A stretch of DNA of 64,000 nt from positions 777,166 through 841,165 of the forward strand of contig CM057158.1 in NCBI GenBank assembly GCA_029962745.1, in the 5' to 3' direction. Below, one piece after another: positions 1-11,446 of the stretch (the stretch's first letter is position 1; each line of letters starts with the position of its first letter). Position numbers and translations under genes: made by a program. The notes under the pieces were generated by a model. That model was not told the DNA's origin. It saw nothing but the letters and a program-made list of their open reading frames with translations, and made no database searches. The DNA is from Echinometra lucunter (lineage: Eukaryota > Echinodermata > Echinoidea > Camarodonta > Echinometridae).

Positions 1-1
1 C

Positions 2-1397
2 TCACTCGCTACCATGGGAAGTTCGGTGAGTGAAGGGAAAAAATGTATTACGTTACGAGTCACTGTTTCACCTACCCTCGAAATCAATTCTACATCTATG
101 AAATGGTTGTGAAATAAATTATTACAACCAAGAAGTAAGGCAAAGACTTCAAAATAGCCTCATTATTGGAGACTAAGAATATCGTTTTCTATCAAGTACG
201 GACCAATTTTTATTTCATTTTGCAATTCCAATTGATTAGATGGACTTACAGAGATGGCAATAAAAACAAATACCCCCCATGTTTTCGTGATTGCTTTTCC
301 AATTCCTCTTCAATCGTAATGTAAATTTGTAATCAAAGACATCCTTACCAACAACCAGTTATTTCTGTTCACTGTTTAATCTTACCAATCAGGTTCTTAG
401 CGGAGTAGCAATGACTAATTTACCAGGAATCATCGTACTCGCCTTCGCCAAGTCTCAGCTCTTTGTCGTCTTCTATTTCCGAATGTTTTTGACGATCACG
501 CTGGTTGGTACCGTTCACGGTCTAATCTTCCTCCCCGTTGTACTCAGCTATATTGGTACGTAATCATCCACGCCCCATATCCTCTTTCTTTCCACTCTCG
601 CGTTTCACTTCATTAATTGCACTTTTAATTTGATACCTTCGTCATTTCTGTCACTTGCTTCTTGTTCTTAATACTGTTTTCTGATCAGCCACTTTTTCAC
701 TTTTAAGTGATGATTTAAAAATCATTCCGATTCTGATATTATCATCTCTTTACTCTTTTGCTTCTGTTGAAGTTAGCTCAGTATGTATTTATCTTTTGTC
801 TAAGTAGTTATTACAATCATTAGTTTAGTAGTTATTACAATCATTAGTTTAGTAGTTATTACAATCAGTAGTTATTACAATCATTAGTTTAGTAGTTATT
901 ACAATCAGTAGTTATTACAATCATTATTACTTTTACGACAGTAAAATCCCTCTGCAAAAGATGGCCTGTGTAACATCTTTCTGATATAACATTATGTAAT
1001 TTACATTTTTACAAAATATTTAGCCTTTGCTTTCCCAGCTAGAGACAGATACAAAGAACATACCCTTTCACCACAACTAGAGCAGTCTGATGCATTCCTG
1101 TATTTTTGCCTTTTGTTAGGACCGGATGTGAACCAGGCTTACCTGTTAGAAGAGCAACAGAACCAAGATGCTGAGAAGGCTGGTAGGAGTGATAAAGAGC
1201 GTGAAGCGAACCATGCAAACGGCTCCACTTCAAAACATGTCTACGATAACCCCATCGAATTGGAAGAGAGTGGAGAAGAGAAGAAGGGAAAAGACGATCC
1301 TCCTGGCTACGACGTGGTGATCGGAGCACCGAGGAACTCAGTCGAAGTCCAGGCCGACTTTCCAATGAATGAGGAGAATACGGACGAAAAATTATGA
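2..1397 (+). CDS. NPC1: NPC1-type sterol transporter, last three exons (partial)
   Basis: CDS join(<2..25, 393..555, 1120..1397). NPC1 is a multipass membrane protein of late endosomes and lysosomes that exports LDL-derived cholesterol. The first fragment encodes SLATMGSS, then VLSGVAMTNLPG, then LAFAKSQLFVVFYFRMFL and VHGLIFLPVVLSYIG. These match the final transmembrane helices of the NPC1 family (AHMGSS..LAFAKSQ..FYFRM..HGLIFLP..LSYIGP). Donors GTGAGT at 26 and GTACGT at 556 and acceptors ending at 392 and 1119 keep the frame (intron phases 0 and 1). The cytoplasmic tail after the last helix is about 92 residues, against about 25 in vertebrate NPC1. It is acidic and carries GYDVV, a YxxPhi-type endosomal/lysosomal sorting signal. 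The stop is TGA at 1395. The upstream exons are outside the window. NPC1 versus an NPC1-like paralogue cannot be decided from this end. Confidence 0.92.
803..929 (+). repeat. Minisatellite in last NPC1 intron
   Basis: Near-perfect tandem copies of a 27-bp unit containing AGTAGTTATTACAATCATTA, alternating with a shortened 19-bp version lacking TTAGTTT. About six copies. It lies inside the intron 556-1119 and adds no coding sequence. Confidence 0.85.
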
Positions 1398-1893
1398 TTT
1401 TCTTCAAGATGAGAGCAAGAATTACAAGACGATCGAGGGAGATCGACATGAAACGCTAGAGATGTATCGTGTCAAAAATTAAGAGATATGGGTATTGAGA
1501 TGATGATGATGATAATGATGATAATGATGATGATGACGATAATAATGATAACAAAAAGTATGTAATGTAACTGTAAGTGTGTCTGTGGTATCACCTTCAC
1601 TCCTAAAAATCATGCGTCTAACTTTTTTTATACTCAGAATGCACTTTTATTCTCTGTTCTCACTATTTATCAGTCAAAGTCCAAGAAAGGTTTAATTTAA
1701 TAAGATTAAACAAATCAAGATGATAAGCCTTTGCAATTCAAAATATCTAAAAAGATAATATTTCAAATTAATTACATATTGTTTTCGTCGGTGACGTTAC
1801 CTTGTCCATAGTTTATTGTGATGTCACCCTGTCTGTGTCTGTTTTGTTATAAGCATATATTTGTGTAAATTTGTGATGCCAGCTGCAAGACGT

Positions 1894-1899
1894 AATAAA
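1894..1899 (+). terminator. Candidate polyadenylation signal of NPC1
   Basis: AATAAA about 500 nt after the NPC1 stop codon. Later AATAAA copies exist (for example near 3460), so use of this one is inferred. Confidence 0.4.
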
Positions 1900-4800
1900 A
1901 CCTGGCCCAAACTTTACCTTTCGATTAAAATTTTGAAGGTGAAACAGAAATATATGACACATTAAACAATATTTTCATATTGATATGTTTTGATTGATAA
2001 TCTTATTTCACTTGTGAAGGGTATATGGTTTATCAAAGGTCAAATTGAAAGTATATCATATTATAATTAAGGACAAGTCTTGCTTTGGAAGTGAGCTTGT
2101 ATTAGTCATAATTTGACATTATTTGTAAAGAGTGTTTTGTACAGAGTTAAGTACTTATTCAACATGTTAACCAGAATGATAAAGATCGTGCCTGTTATGA
2201 ATTTGAAAAAGAAAGTGATTTCTACAAGGTGAGGTGTAATTTCTTTACATCAGCTACCAATAAGAATCATTATTCATCTGTTCTTTATTTTGTTAATCAA
2301 TTTCTTAAAAGCATTTAAAAGATTTATTCTTGAGATAAGATTGACATTCAACACGTTGATAACGAGGCTATGATGGGCAATGTATGTGTAATGTGTAATC
2401 AAAATTTGTTCGTTGATATATTACTTTTTATGTGTGGATTGCACATTTAAAATGAGCGGTCTGCAATCGTACCTTATAATTGTCTTATCTCTCATGTTTT
2501 TATGACAAAATTGTCAAGTGAGCGAATTCAAAAACTTGAAAGTTGACACGAGGCGTCAGCCTTCTCGGTAAAATGTGTCTTTAACGAAGGGGGACTTGCT
2601 AAGATCCTTCTTGCTCTCAACATTGACTTATTCTAACCCTTCCATGTTGATACAGAAAGTTCATAATTATGTGTTGATCACTTTTGTAAAGTTTGTTTTT
2701 ATATAAAGGTACTTTGTAGTTTATTCTGAGTGGAAATTATGTTCATGCTTATTTTAGGAAGTATCCTCTAACTTATTTATCCATAATGTCATACTTTGGA
2801 TTTCCTCCATTATAACAAGAGAATATAAACATCATCATACTTGCTAAATGCTGCTAGGATTCAGTTGCGTAAACGATAAATGCTTGTCAAGCTCAAACTG
2901 TTACAGACATGAAAGTTATGTCCAAAATGACGTAGGCCTATTATGTATTGTCTTCAAAATACGTAACGATTTAAGCTAACATAGTCTCGCGAATGTGGCT
3001 GTTTTTCATCTCTGTATCTCTGTAAACGAATTCTAGTCTATAGACTGAGTCTTATTCTATGTGAGAGAAAAAAAAGAAAACATCATATATTACTGGCATT
3101 TCATGTATGTAGTATAGATTTTATTCTTATGTGTATTTGTATAAAATGTGACAATGAAAAACAAAGCTCTCTATGTTTTTAACTTTTGCTCAAAGAGAGA
3201 TGTTGCATTATTGGACGATGCTTCTGTTCTTGTGTCTAATATGTTGGCTTGAAATTATAGAAAACGTACTTATGATGGAATATGTTATATCCGAATTGTT
3301 ACCGTTTTATTGCTAGGAGCTGGAGGCAAATCAATTTAGCGGGGAAAGGGGAATTATTCCGACTTTTCTTTTCACTATTCCAAATGGAAGTAGACTACTT
3401 CAATGAGCAGTGCTGAGTTATCTGCTCATGATTCATACTTTCCCCTGAAGTTCCTTATTAATAAAAAAACTGTGATAAACATCAGAATGTGGTGTTGAAT
3501 GACGGCCAGTCAATCTAACAGCAATGGATGAATGTCACCCTACCATCCCTATGTTTGTTTTCAAAGTGAAAAACAATTTTGTTGCATCTTTATGTGTGTA
3601 TAGATAATTACAGTTATACTCCATTTACTTTAGAGAGAATTTTTTTAGAACAGATGATGTTTATTTGAAGTGTTTGTGCCACCAGCCTTACCTATAATTT
3701 TTTATATTCCTCACCGAACTCTCACCCAATTATCTATCATTCTTTTTACACTTTTGTTGTTTTCATTTCTGGTCCTACTATCTCTTAGAATGTCCTTCCC
3801 TATATAAAAAAAGATGTTCATAGGTGCTTTACCTGTTAGTGTGTGCGTACGGTCTGAGTAACAATCACATTGTCGCAGTATGTTTGCCGTCATAAAATAC
3901 AATTTCCCGGCACTGTAGAAACTTGGTGAATGACTTTGTCAAAACTCGATTGTAAAGCTTGTGACGTAATAAATATGAGATATATTCTGTACATTAGTTG
4001 TGGACGTATGAAGTCATTTGATGTAAAAATGTCCCCTCTTTCCATGAATATACTTAGCATACAAACCTATGGAAATCAAGTTGCGTGGTCACTGATCTGG
4101 ACGAAGGATGTAAGTAGGAGATCACGGGTCTGCAGACAATGGAAAAAAGGTCAATGTCCTGAAATTTGCCAGAACTTTGAGCATATAATTATTTGCCTAC
4201 TGGTAAGCATAGAATAGAAAACAAAATCATATAAACTATTGTGTACATGTCTTTTTTGCTTGAAAATACAAAGCAGAAAAAAAATAATAACAGGGGTTTG
4301 CTGAGATATGCAAGTGCATGGGATGAGGCATTAAATATTCTAAAATCTGAGGAAAATGTCATCCCTTTAAAGTCTTCATAAGCCAAGATTTCCTTCTAAG
4401 AAAATTTGTAATCATTCGTAAAAAACATTCGTAAAATGATTCACTTCCAAAAATTTATCATCGTGATGTCTTTTATCATTTCTAACGTTGTTAGATAACA
4501 TTTGACCCCGGGCATTTGACTTGGCGCATTTGCTCGAAAATCAGGAACTATACGGAACTTAATAAAATTTCTATATAAAAAAACTAGTAATTTTGGTTGT
4601 AGCAGCCATATATATATATATATATATCAAGAGGTTTGATTGCAGAAATAGTCGGTCACAAATGCACATATTATAGATCCATTCCCCTCCCCCCCCCCTC
4701 TCTCTCTCTCTCTCTTGCCCTTATATAGTTCCCCCTCCCCCTCCCCTCTGGATTACTGTTCAATATATTTTATCATTTGAATTGTGTCTGATTGTGGGCA

Positions 4801-6254
4801 ATCGCACCTCGCCTCACACATTACTTATGTAAGATAAGGGTTCATTTACTTTTTCATGGATGAATGTACGTATTCCGCCTCGCATTACTCCAGTATACTA
4901 TTATGCTATAATAGCAGATCAGCGTAGCTTTCTTACTGCGTATGATCTGTCGAACATTGTAGTACAGTGTACATGCATGTATCATGTTATGCGACATGCC
5001 TCCTGGGATAGTCTCTGAGATTTTATGCGCGTTGTACATGAATTACATGTACTTTCCCTTAATTCAGGAGCTTTTTCGATCTTCCACCGAAGGTATACAT
5101 GCATCAAAATAAAGGTACGTATATTCTTCCACCCATGTCTTCCTTTCCCTTGGATCGTCTCTCTCTCTCTCTCTCTCTCTCTTTGTCTTTCCCTCCTCTC
5201 CTTTCTCCTTCTTTCCCTTTCTCTCCTCCTCTCCCTATGTCTCATTTTGCATGTAGAGCTCTCGTATGCGCATTATCAGAGTAATCGCTTCTGTGACCTT
5301 GCCCTCCTCGGTGTTATGGTGTATCTGACCAGGGAGTTGGAACTATACCAGCAGCACTAGTGCATCGATCCATGCATGTTTATTTATACATGTAGCTTGC
5401 TTGACTATACTCTTTCATTTATTATCATTATTAGTTGAATGAAAGTTAGGGGGAAAATGTTTCAGTCACGGTATTATAGTTCCTTTTGAGCTGCTTCGAC
5501 TCTTACGAGGTAACTACATGTGCATGTGGAGCTCTCGGCGCGGCTCTCGGAATCCTTCCTCGATCCGTTGCATATACATTGTGCACAGTACATTCAGTTG
5601 CTATATATTGATCTTATTATGGTGTGTGCATTTTTGAGAGAAAGAGTAACTCTATGGAGGTGCAACACCGCTACTTTCTGCCATCATGATTATATCAAAT
5701 TAAAGAACTGCAGGTAAGCACAATGTATGGAGTTGTAGTAGCAATAATGCATATTTTGACCTACTCTATGCTGTACTATACATACACTAAGGCACTCCTT
5801 GACTACATGTATGACCTGTACGAGGTTTGTCTTGCACGGCAGCAAGGCCCTCCCTATAACATTTTGCTTGTACAATGTATATGTGTAATTAACATGCATC
5901 CAAATTTGCCGAACACAGTCTGCACCATGTTCTGCATCCGACGCGCACGCACACACGCACACACACAAAACATTTTAAAAGTATTACAGATGTAGATCTT
6001 GATCACATGAGATGTGCTGGAGCCTCTGTTTTTTAATTTTTAATTTGTTTTAAGGATATAGGCCTAGTGGTTGTCACGATGGGCTGATCAATCACACACC
6101 CTGACTGAACCTCCATCACGCCATGTGTGCCTGTCCATCTATAAAACGAAACACATATCTTCTATACTGGTACTCCATATATGATCAAAGGATCTATTTC
6201 TAACCAAACTGAGTACACTAGGTCGTAGCAAAAAGCTCGTGGTGTCATTTCGTC

Positions 6255-6545
6255 GGTTTGAGGCAACAAAGTCGCGTGATATCCGTGTAACAGAGGTATC
6301 AACCGTTTAAATTCACATGTTTTGTTTTGATGTGTTAATATGGGGTTCCATAAATATTACATTCACAATTGCCAATCGACTGAAATTGCAATACTAGTAC
6401 CGTGTAATCCATGTTTGAAATGGAAATCTTTTATGGATTTGTGCAACACTTCTTTTTTAACCTCATAGATATCACATGCATATATCCTCCAATAGACTCA
6501 TCTGAAATCGCTATACATCATGATGCTTGAGAAATAAATCTTGGC
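6255..6545 (+). repeat. Dispersed repeat, copy 1
   Basis: Shares colinear blocks with 32900-33195: GTAACAGAGGTATCA, CTGAAATTGCAAT and CATGATGCTTGAGAA, in the same order and spacing with point differences. It is probably a retroposon fragment; no coding capacity is seen. Confidence 0.6.
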
Positions 6546-6989
6546 GTGAGATCACCCCCCCCCCCCCAATTATTGATAGATATTGGCCCATTTTAAATGA
6601 GACACAGTTTTCCTAGTTCTGGTATGTTACAAAAATTGTCCCACCATCCCCATGGAACTATATTGTTTACTCACTTTCTTCCCGACAGCGTAATCAGTAT
6701 TCTTTATATATACTACACTGTGGTTATAAATATTTTGTACTAACGCACATCCTTCAAAACGTCCACATTGCTATAAGGTTTGTGCCCTTAATACATTTTG
6801 TGTAAGAATTAAGACTGGAATTTTCATTGAAAGGGTATACTCACTTTTGTTGGATTAGGATAGAGTGAATTAATGCATGACTTATATAACATATATATGT
6901 GTATATATATATATATATATATAGTAGTACAGAGGTTATACCTCTTTGAGGTATGTCTATATATACAGTATATATATATATATATATTC

Positions 6990-7065
6990 AAATCGAGACG
7001 AATATCATGCTTCATCCAACTTAAGTTTATTAAGTTGGATCAAAGCATGATATTCGTCTCGATTT
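6990..7065 (+). repeat. Hairpin/MITE-like inverted repeat in a TA tract
   Basis: A 35-nt arm (6990-7024, starting AAATCGAGACGAATATCATG) is followed by a 5-nt spacer and its near-exact reverse complement (7030-7065), with one inserted base. TA dinucleotide runs flank it at 6901-6921, 6971-6987 and 7117-7167, which suits a small element inserted at TA, or a cruciform-prone site. Confidence 0.75.
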
Positions 7066-7109
7066 TGTTGTTTATTCATTTTATCCAACACGTAGAAGTA
7101 CATCATAAC

Positions 7110-7116
<7 letters not shown>

Positions 7117-7167
<51 letters not shown>
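7117..7167 (+). repeat. TA microsatellite upstream of SRCR-A
   Basis: About 25 TA units, interrupted only at the left side by TACATA. It lies 50 bp before the probable acceptor of the SRCR-A first coding exon. Confidence 0.9.
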
Positions 7168-7169
<2 letters not shown>

Positions 7170-7265
7170 CATTAAAATAATGCTATGATGATATTATGTA
7201 TCATTATTCTTTCACAGCAAGGATCGTATTTGTAGCCTTTATGAAATACCGACAGAAATCTAAAC

Positions 7266-8502
7266 ATGAACATGAAGCATTTGAGATCTCAGTTCATTCT
7301 TCTGGTGTGTACCACCGGTCTACTACTAGAAAGGGCGTATGCACAAAGTAAGAATATTTTGTCGGCACTTTTTCCTTGTTAGTTACAACCTTTTGCCTTC
7401 TTAGTTTTAATTGTAACACCAAGCATGATTTACACAGAAATTGCTAATGTTGTAATAGAATTTGATATGATGTACATGTATATACATTGTTATTGTTTTA
7501 CTTGAAAGTTTCTAAAATTGTTCCTCTCCTCTTGACTAGACTTGGTTTATCATAGTTACTAACATTTCATGAATATACTTCATCAACATGCAAGGTGCAT
7601 ATTTTACCTCATTGCTAGTAACCACTGCGCTATCTACGTTGAATGTACACATTATGTCTGTCTGACACCGGTACTGCTATTGTGTAATAAAACATAATCA
7701 ATCTGCACTACAAGTTGCATCTGATTATTTCCTTAATTGCGTCATGATTTTTCCTCTACATGTTTCTCTCCAACGCAGGTAACGGCGATTTACGGCTAAC
7801 TGGTGGGAATAAAACCACAGGTTGGGTCGAGATTTATTATGATTCCAAATGGAATACAATATCAGATCGGTTCGTACTAGTATTCAACGATCTCTATAGG
7901 GTAATATGCAGACAGCTTGGTTTGCCTTTTACCCATGCTCAAAGAGCGGAGACTGTCAATCTTGTTCGACCGTTAGACAATACTGGGACCATTGTGACGT
8001 CTCCCTTCTGCGATGGTGATGAGGCACGTTTGACAGACTGCAGTGGATTCAACTTGAATTTTCCATTGTATTCCACGCATGACAATGATATCAGCATATC
8101 CTGCCAAGGAGGTAAGAACAATTACAGAAAAATGGATGACACGCATTTTTTTTTTTTTTTTTTGGGGGGGGGGGGGGGGTTCTTAACGAAACCACGCCTT
8201 AATAATGCCTGAAAGATTTTGCTACCGCCTATATCGTAGGACGAACAGGACATCCACCACAGTCACGGTATCCACCATTATCTCTCTATATGGTCAGATT
8301 GTCACATTTGCATGTGAATACTATCAATTTATATTATATAATTCCGTTGTCTAAAGATTATTGTAGCACTAAGAATAAAGAACAGCAGTAAGAAAAGCCG
8401 ATATAGTGAAGATCATATGGTATTTCCAAACGTAGGGAATTCGACAAATTTATATCACGTGGAGTGAACATTCAAGAGATCATGACCGGTGTTCGTGTAG
8501 TC

Positions 8503-8537
<35 letters not shown>

Positions 8538-9240
8538 AAATTCAGTGTATGTCCAGACGGGTGATCTGAGATTGGTTGATGGCTCAGACCGACAGAGAGG
8601 GCGTCTGGAGATCTACCAGGGGAATTCATGGGAGTCAATCTGTAGCGTAGGCTTTGGGGTGACTGAAGCAACCGTAGCATGCCGTCAGCTTGGATTCCTG
8701 AATTCATCAAATGTTGTTGTCTATCCTGATGCCTACTTTGGCCGGGGAAGCATAGGGGATGGACCTTACATTGCGCACTGCTGGGGCTACGAGGAGCGGA
8801 TCGACTCTTGCCATAGTTTCTATCGGTCCTTCAGTTCCGAAAATTACGAAGAGTTGTTGTGTAGCCATTCAGATGACGTTGGGATCTGTTGTCCATCTGA
8901 ATTAGGTAAATATTTAGCATTCAGTTTCTCATGTATCTTGAATCTGAAGAAGCGCTCTTTCTTCCTCTTTCTCTTGTACTTCTCATTACCTTCTTCCTCT
9001 TCTTCTTCTTCTCCTCCTCCTCCTCCTTCTTCTTCTTCTTCTTCTTTTTATCTTTTTATCTTTTTCCTCCCCCTCCTCTGTTCAGATCAATCCAACTTTA
9101 TCTTCTAAATCATAGGTGAAAAACACACTAGGTGTAACAAAGGACATCTTTTTTCCTCAGTACTTACAATGAAATATTTCACAAGGTATATGTCAGGATA
9201 TGTCAAATGTCATATAATTATATTCAAAATAACAAGATAT

Positions 9241-9291
<51 letters not shown>

Positions 9292-10773
9292 CGTCTTATT
9301 TACCCATGGTAGCCACTTCAGTTTTTCAGCTGCTCTCCCAGCGGGCCCTGCATGACATATTATATTATTATTACCCTTCTCCATTCTTATATGCCAAGCG
9401 CCTGGCTAAAGAAGGTAGAAGGTCCCATTTTTAAAGTCTTTGGTATGACTCGGCCGGGGATCGAACCCACGACCTCCCGTTCATTAGGCGGACGCTTATC
9501 AATTGAGCCAACATGCCCGTTAAAAAAAGAGCACCAAATACAAAGCACTACACATACAAAGAAGGGGAAAGAGAAAACAAACAAACGCTGAAACAACAAA
9601 ATAGAGATGTATGATGTTCTACAGATAATTATTTACGGTTTCCAAACGTATCGCATTTGCGACTGTACATTCGGGTTTTGATTTGGGCTTTTAATACCAC
9701 ATTTTGGAAACATGAAAAATAATCATAAATCATGCTTATGTATGAGAATAAGGGGATTAATTATTGAAGGGGAAAGTCAATAAAATGTTCCATATAACTC
9801 TCATCTCTGAAGAAGAAAAACGGTCCTTATAAAATGCTCTTAAGTTGCTTATTTTACGGATAATGCATACATGAAACAGTTTGTTCATTCAGAGGGTTAC
9901 AATGACTGTTTATGTGCAATAATTTATGATGTATTTGTATCCAATGTGTATTATATAGGAGGATGTGAGGCTGTAACTGGTGCCACAAAACCTGGATCTT
10001 TTATAGGAGGCGTAGCAGGTACCATAGTCGTAGCTACCATTGTACTTGTGATTATCTGCTGTTGTTGCCGGTTTTTCAGAAAGAAGAGGGGAAATCAGCA
10101 ATATACAACAGTTGTACAGAATCCACCAGCCCAACCGGCTGGTGGAGATGGACAAGTGACCATGACTCCAGCAGGAGGGAATGCTGCACCAACAGTGTAC
10201 TACCATGGATCTACTCAAGGGTATCCAGCTGGGACTGCCGCTCCCCCTGGTGTTCAGTCGTATCCCACTCAGTACCCTCCAAGTGGTCCTGTCATGCCTC
10301 CTCCAGCACCTGTTGCTGGTGCCTCATACCCCTCTCAACCTAATCCATACCCTCCTGGGCAGATTCCTCCACCGACTGGCGCTGGTACCCCATACCCTCC
10401 GCAGCCCACTCCATACCCATCTGGACAGGTTCCTCCACCAACAGATGTTTATCCTGTACCCCAACAACCAGCTTACAATCCCACCGCTGCCGTTAACCAA
10501 TATCCCCCGCAACCAACCGCACCCTATCCTCCACAGACTTCTTCTATGGCACCATCTTACGGTGCATCATCTGGGCAGCCTGCGGATTACTCACACCTTC
10601 AGTCGACTCAGCCATCTACAGGAGATTCCTATCCAACTAAAGGGGACCCTGATCACCCCTTGCCTCCTCAAGCAGGTAGTGAAATGACTAGCGCATACCC
10701 TGTGGATACGAGCAGAGGGCATGATGTAATCCCTTCTGCACCGCCACCTCCTTATGAACATCTCATTGGATAA
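7266..10773 (+). CDS. SRCR-A: type I membrane receptor with two SRCR domains and proline-rich tail
   Basis: CDS join(7266..7347, 7779..8111, 8546..8905, 9959..10773), 529 aa, every intron phase 1. Residues 1-27 are a signal peptide ending AYAQ; the first of two in-frame ATGs (7266, 7272) is used, and an acceptor ending at 7217 implies a 5'-UTR intron. SRCR 1 (about 30-137) has GDLRL, VEIYY, CRQLGLPF and EARLTDC but only four cysteines. SRCR 2 (about 142-256) has GDLRLVDGS, GRLEIY, CRQLGF and DVGICC. A short stalk with one cysteine (GGCEA) precedes a transmembrane helix at about 273-295 ending CCCCR, then basic FFRKKR. The about 230-residue tail is rich in Pro, Tyr and Gln and ends in a PPPPY WW-binding motif; YTTV at 307 is a YxxPhi signal. 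It is the paralogue of SRCR-B. SRCR proteins bind microbial or self ligands; the ligand here is unknown. Confidence 0.86.
8145..8180 (+). repeat. T/G homopolymer run in SRCR-A intron 2
   Basis: About 19 T followed by about 16 G just after the SRCR 1 exon. It is intronic and error-prone for assembly. Confidence 0.85.
8505..8534 (+). repeat. CT microsatellite in the polypyrimidine tract of SRCR-A exon 3
   Basis: A (TC)n run directly upstream of the acceptor TTCAG at 8545. It probably serves as the polypyrimidine tract, so its length could affect splicing of the second SRCR exon. Confidence 0.7.
9240..9291 (+). repeat. CTA trinucleotide microsatellite
   Basis: About 17 ACT/CTA units inside intron 3 of SRCR-A. 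Confidence 0.9.
9443..9521 (-). repeat. tRNA-derived SINE head, tRNA-Ile-like
   Basis: Read on the minus strand, it has an A box (TGGCTCAATTGATAAGCG at 9510-9493), a loop CTAATGA with anticodon AAT, then AGGTCGTGGGTTCGATCCCC containing a perfect B box GGTTCGATCC. The D stem (GCT/AGC), four of five anticodon-stem pairs and the T arm can form, but the acceptor ends do not pair. It is therefore a SINE promoter region, not a tRNA gene. It lies in SRCR-A intron 3. Confidence 0.7.
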
Positions 10774-11415
10774 CTCTGAGATCACAGCAAGATTGTGTAT
10801 TTCTTAGCAATTGTTTTTTAGTGAATCTGAATTCACTTTCCACATCGGGTCATAATATTGCTACTCATGAAAGAGAACTATGAATATTGAATATTAGTTA
10901 TGAATACTTAAGGAAGCTTTTAAACGCAGGCCTAAGCCTCTATATTCAGTTCCAGGTACTGTCGTCGTTTAAGGTTGGCTGGATCCTGACCGGGTGGGTC
11001 AGCGTCAAACTTATAGGCCGGATCACTTCTCCAGTACTAGTCTTGTCGGTTTTCAAAGCTTTGGACACTGGGTGCATTGAGAGTTATACTATTCCAGGGT
11101 TTCCTCATTCTCACGTAAAATAATTCTTACGTTTTCAGTGAATGCCCTTTGAATATACAGGTTTTTATCATGACCTCTGGTTGGCCCATGCACCTGACCC
11201 AAGTCTGGTTCTACCTCTTGGTCATATCTATGAAACAATTTGTAAGTTTCAACCATATCCCCTCGTGCACGGCTATACTAGAATTAGGTAATTTTAGAAC
11301 CAAGACTTGTTTGATCAGAATCAGTGTTCGGAAGGCAGATGAAATCAACGTAATTATTACGAATTTCACGTTTAAGTTAAAACTTAATGGACCCACTGGA
11401 TTTTTCATTTTTGAA

Positions 11416-11446
<31 letters not shown>

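Larger units (their letters stand above)
1398..7217 (+). other. NPC1 3' UTR and intergenic DNA
   Basis: No conserved coding exon seen. A GAT/AAT trinucleotide tract lies at 1499-1550. An AATAAA at 1894-1899 is the first plausible NPC1 polyadenylation signal. Simple repeats: TA run at 4607-4627, C/CT run at 4681-4714, CT run at 5159-5182, CA-rich stretch at 5944-5967, C run at 6557-6568. Short open frames at 3.7-6 kb look random or fall in these tracts. Confidence 0.6.

Noticed and set aside
1039..1449. 136-aa minus-strand frame
   Set aside because: Antisense shadow of the last NPC1 exon.
8464..8545. Upstream extension of the second SRCR-A exon from an apparent start at 8464
   Set aside because: The CT microsatellite and TTCAG acceptor at 8545 show this is intron; the exon starts at 8546 in phase with the previous donor.
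9443..9521. Functional tRNA-Ile gene
   Set aside because: Acceptor stem halves do not pair; only the A/B-box region is preserved.
10181..10687. 168-aa alternate frame within SRCR-A tail
   Set aside because: Overlaps the proline-rich exon in another frame; low-complexity codons keep it open by chance.
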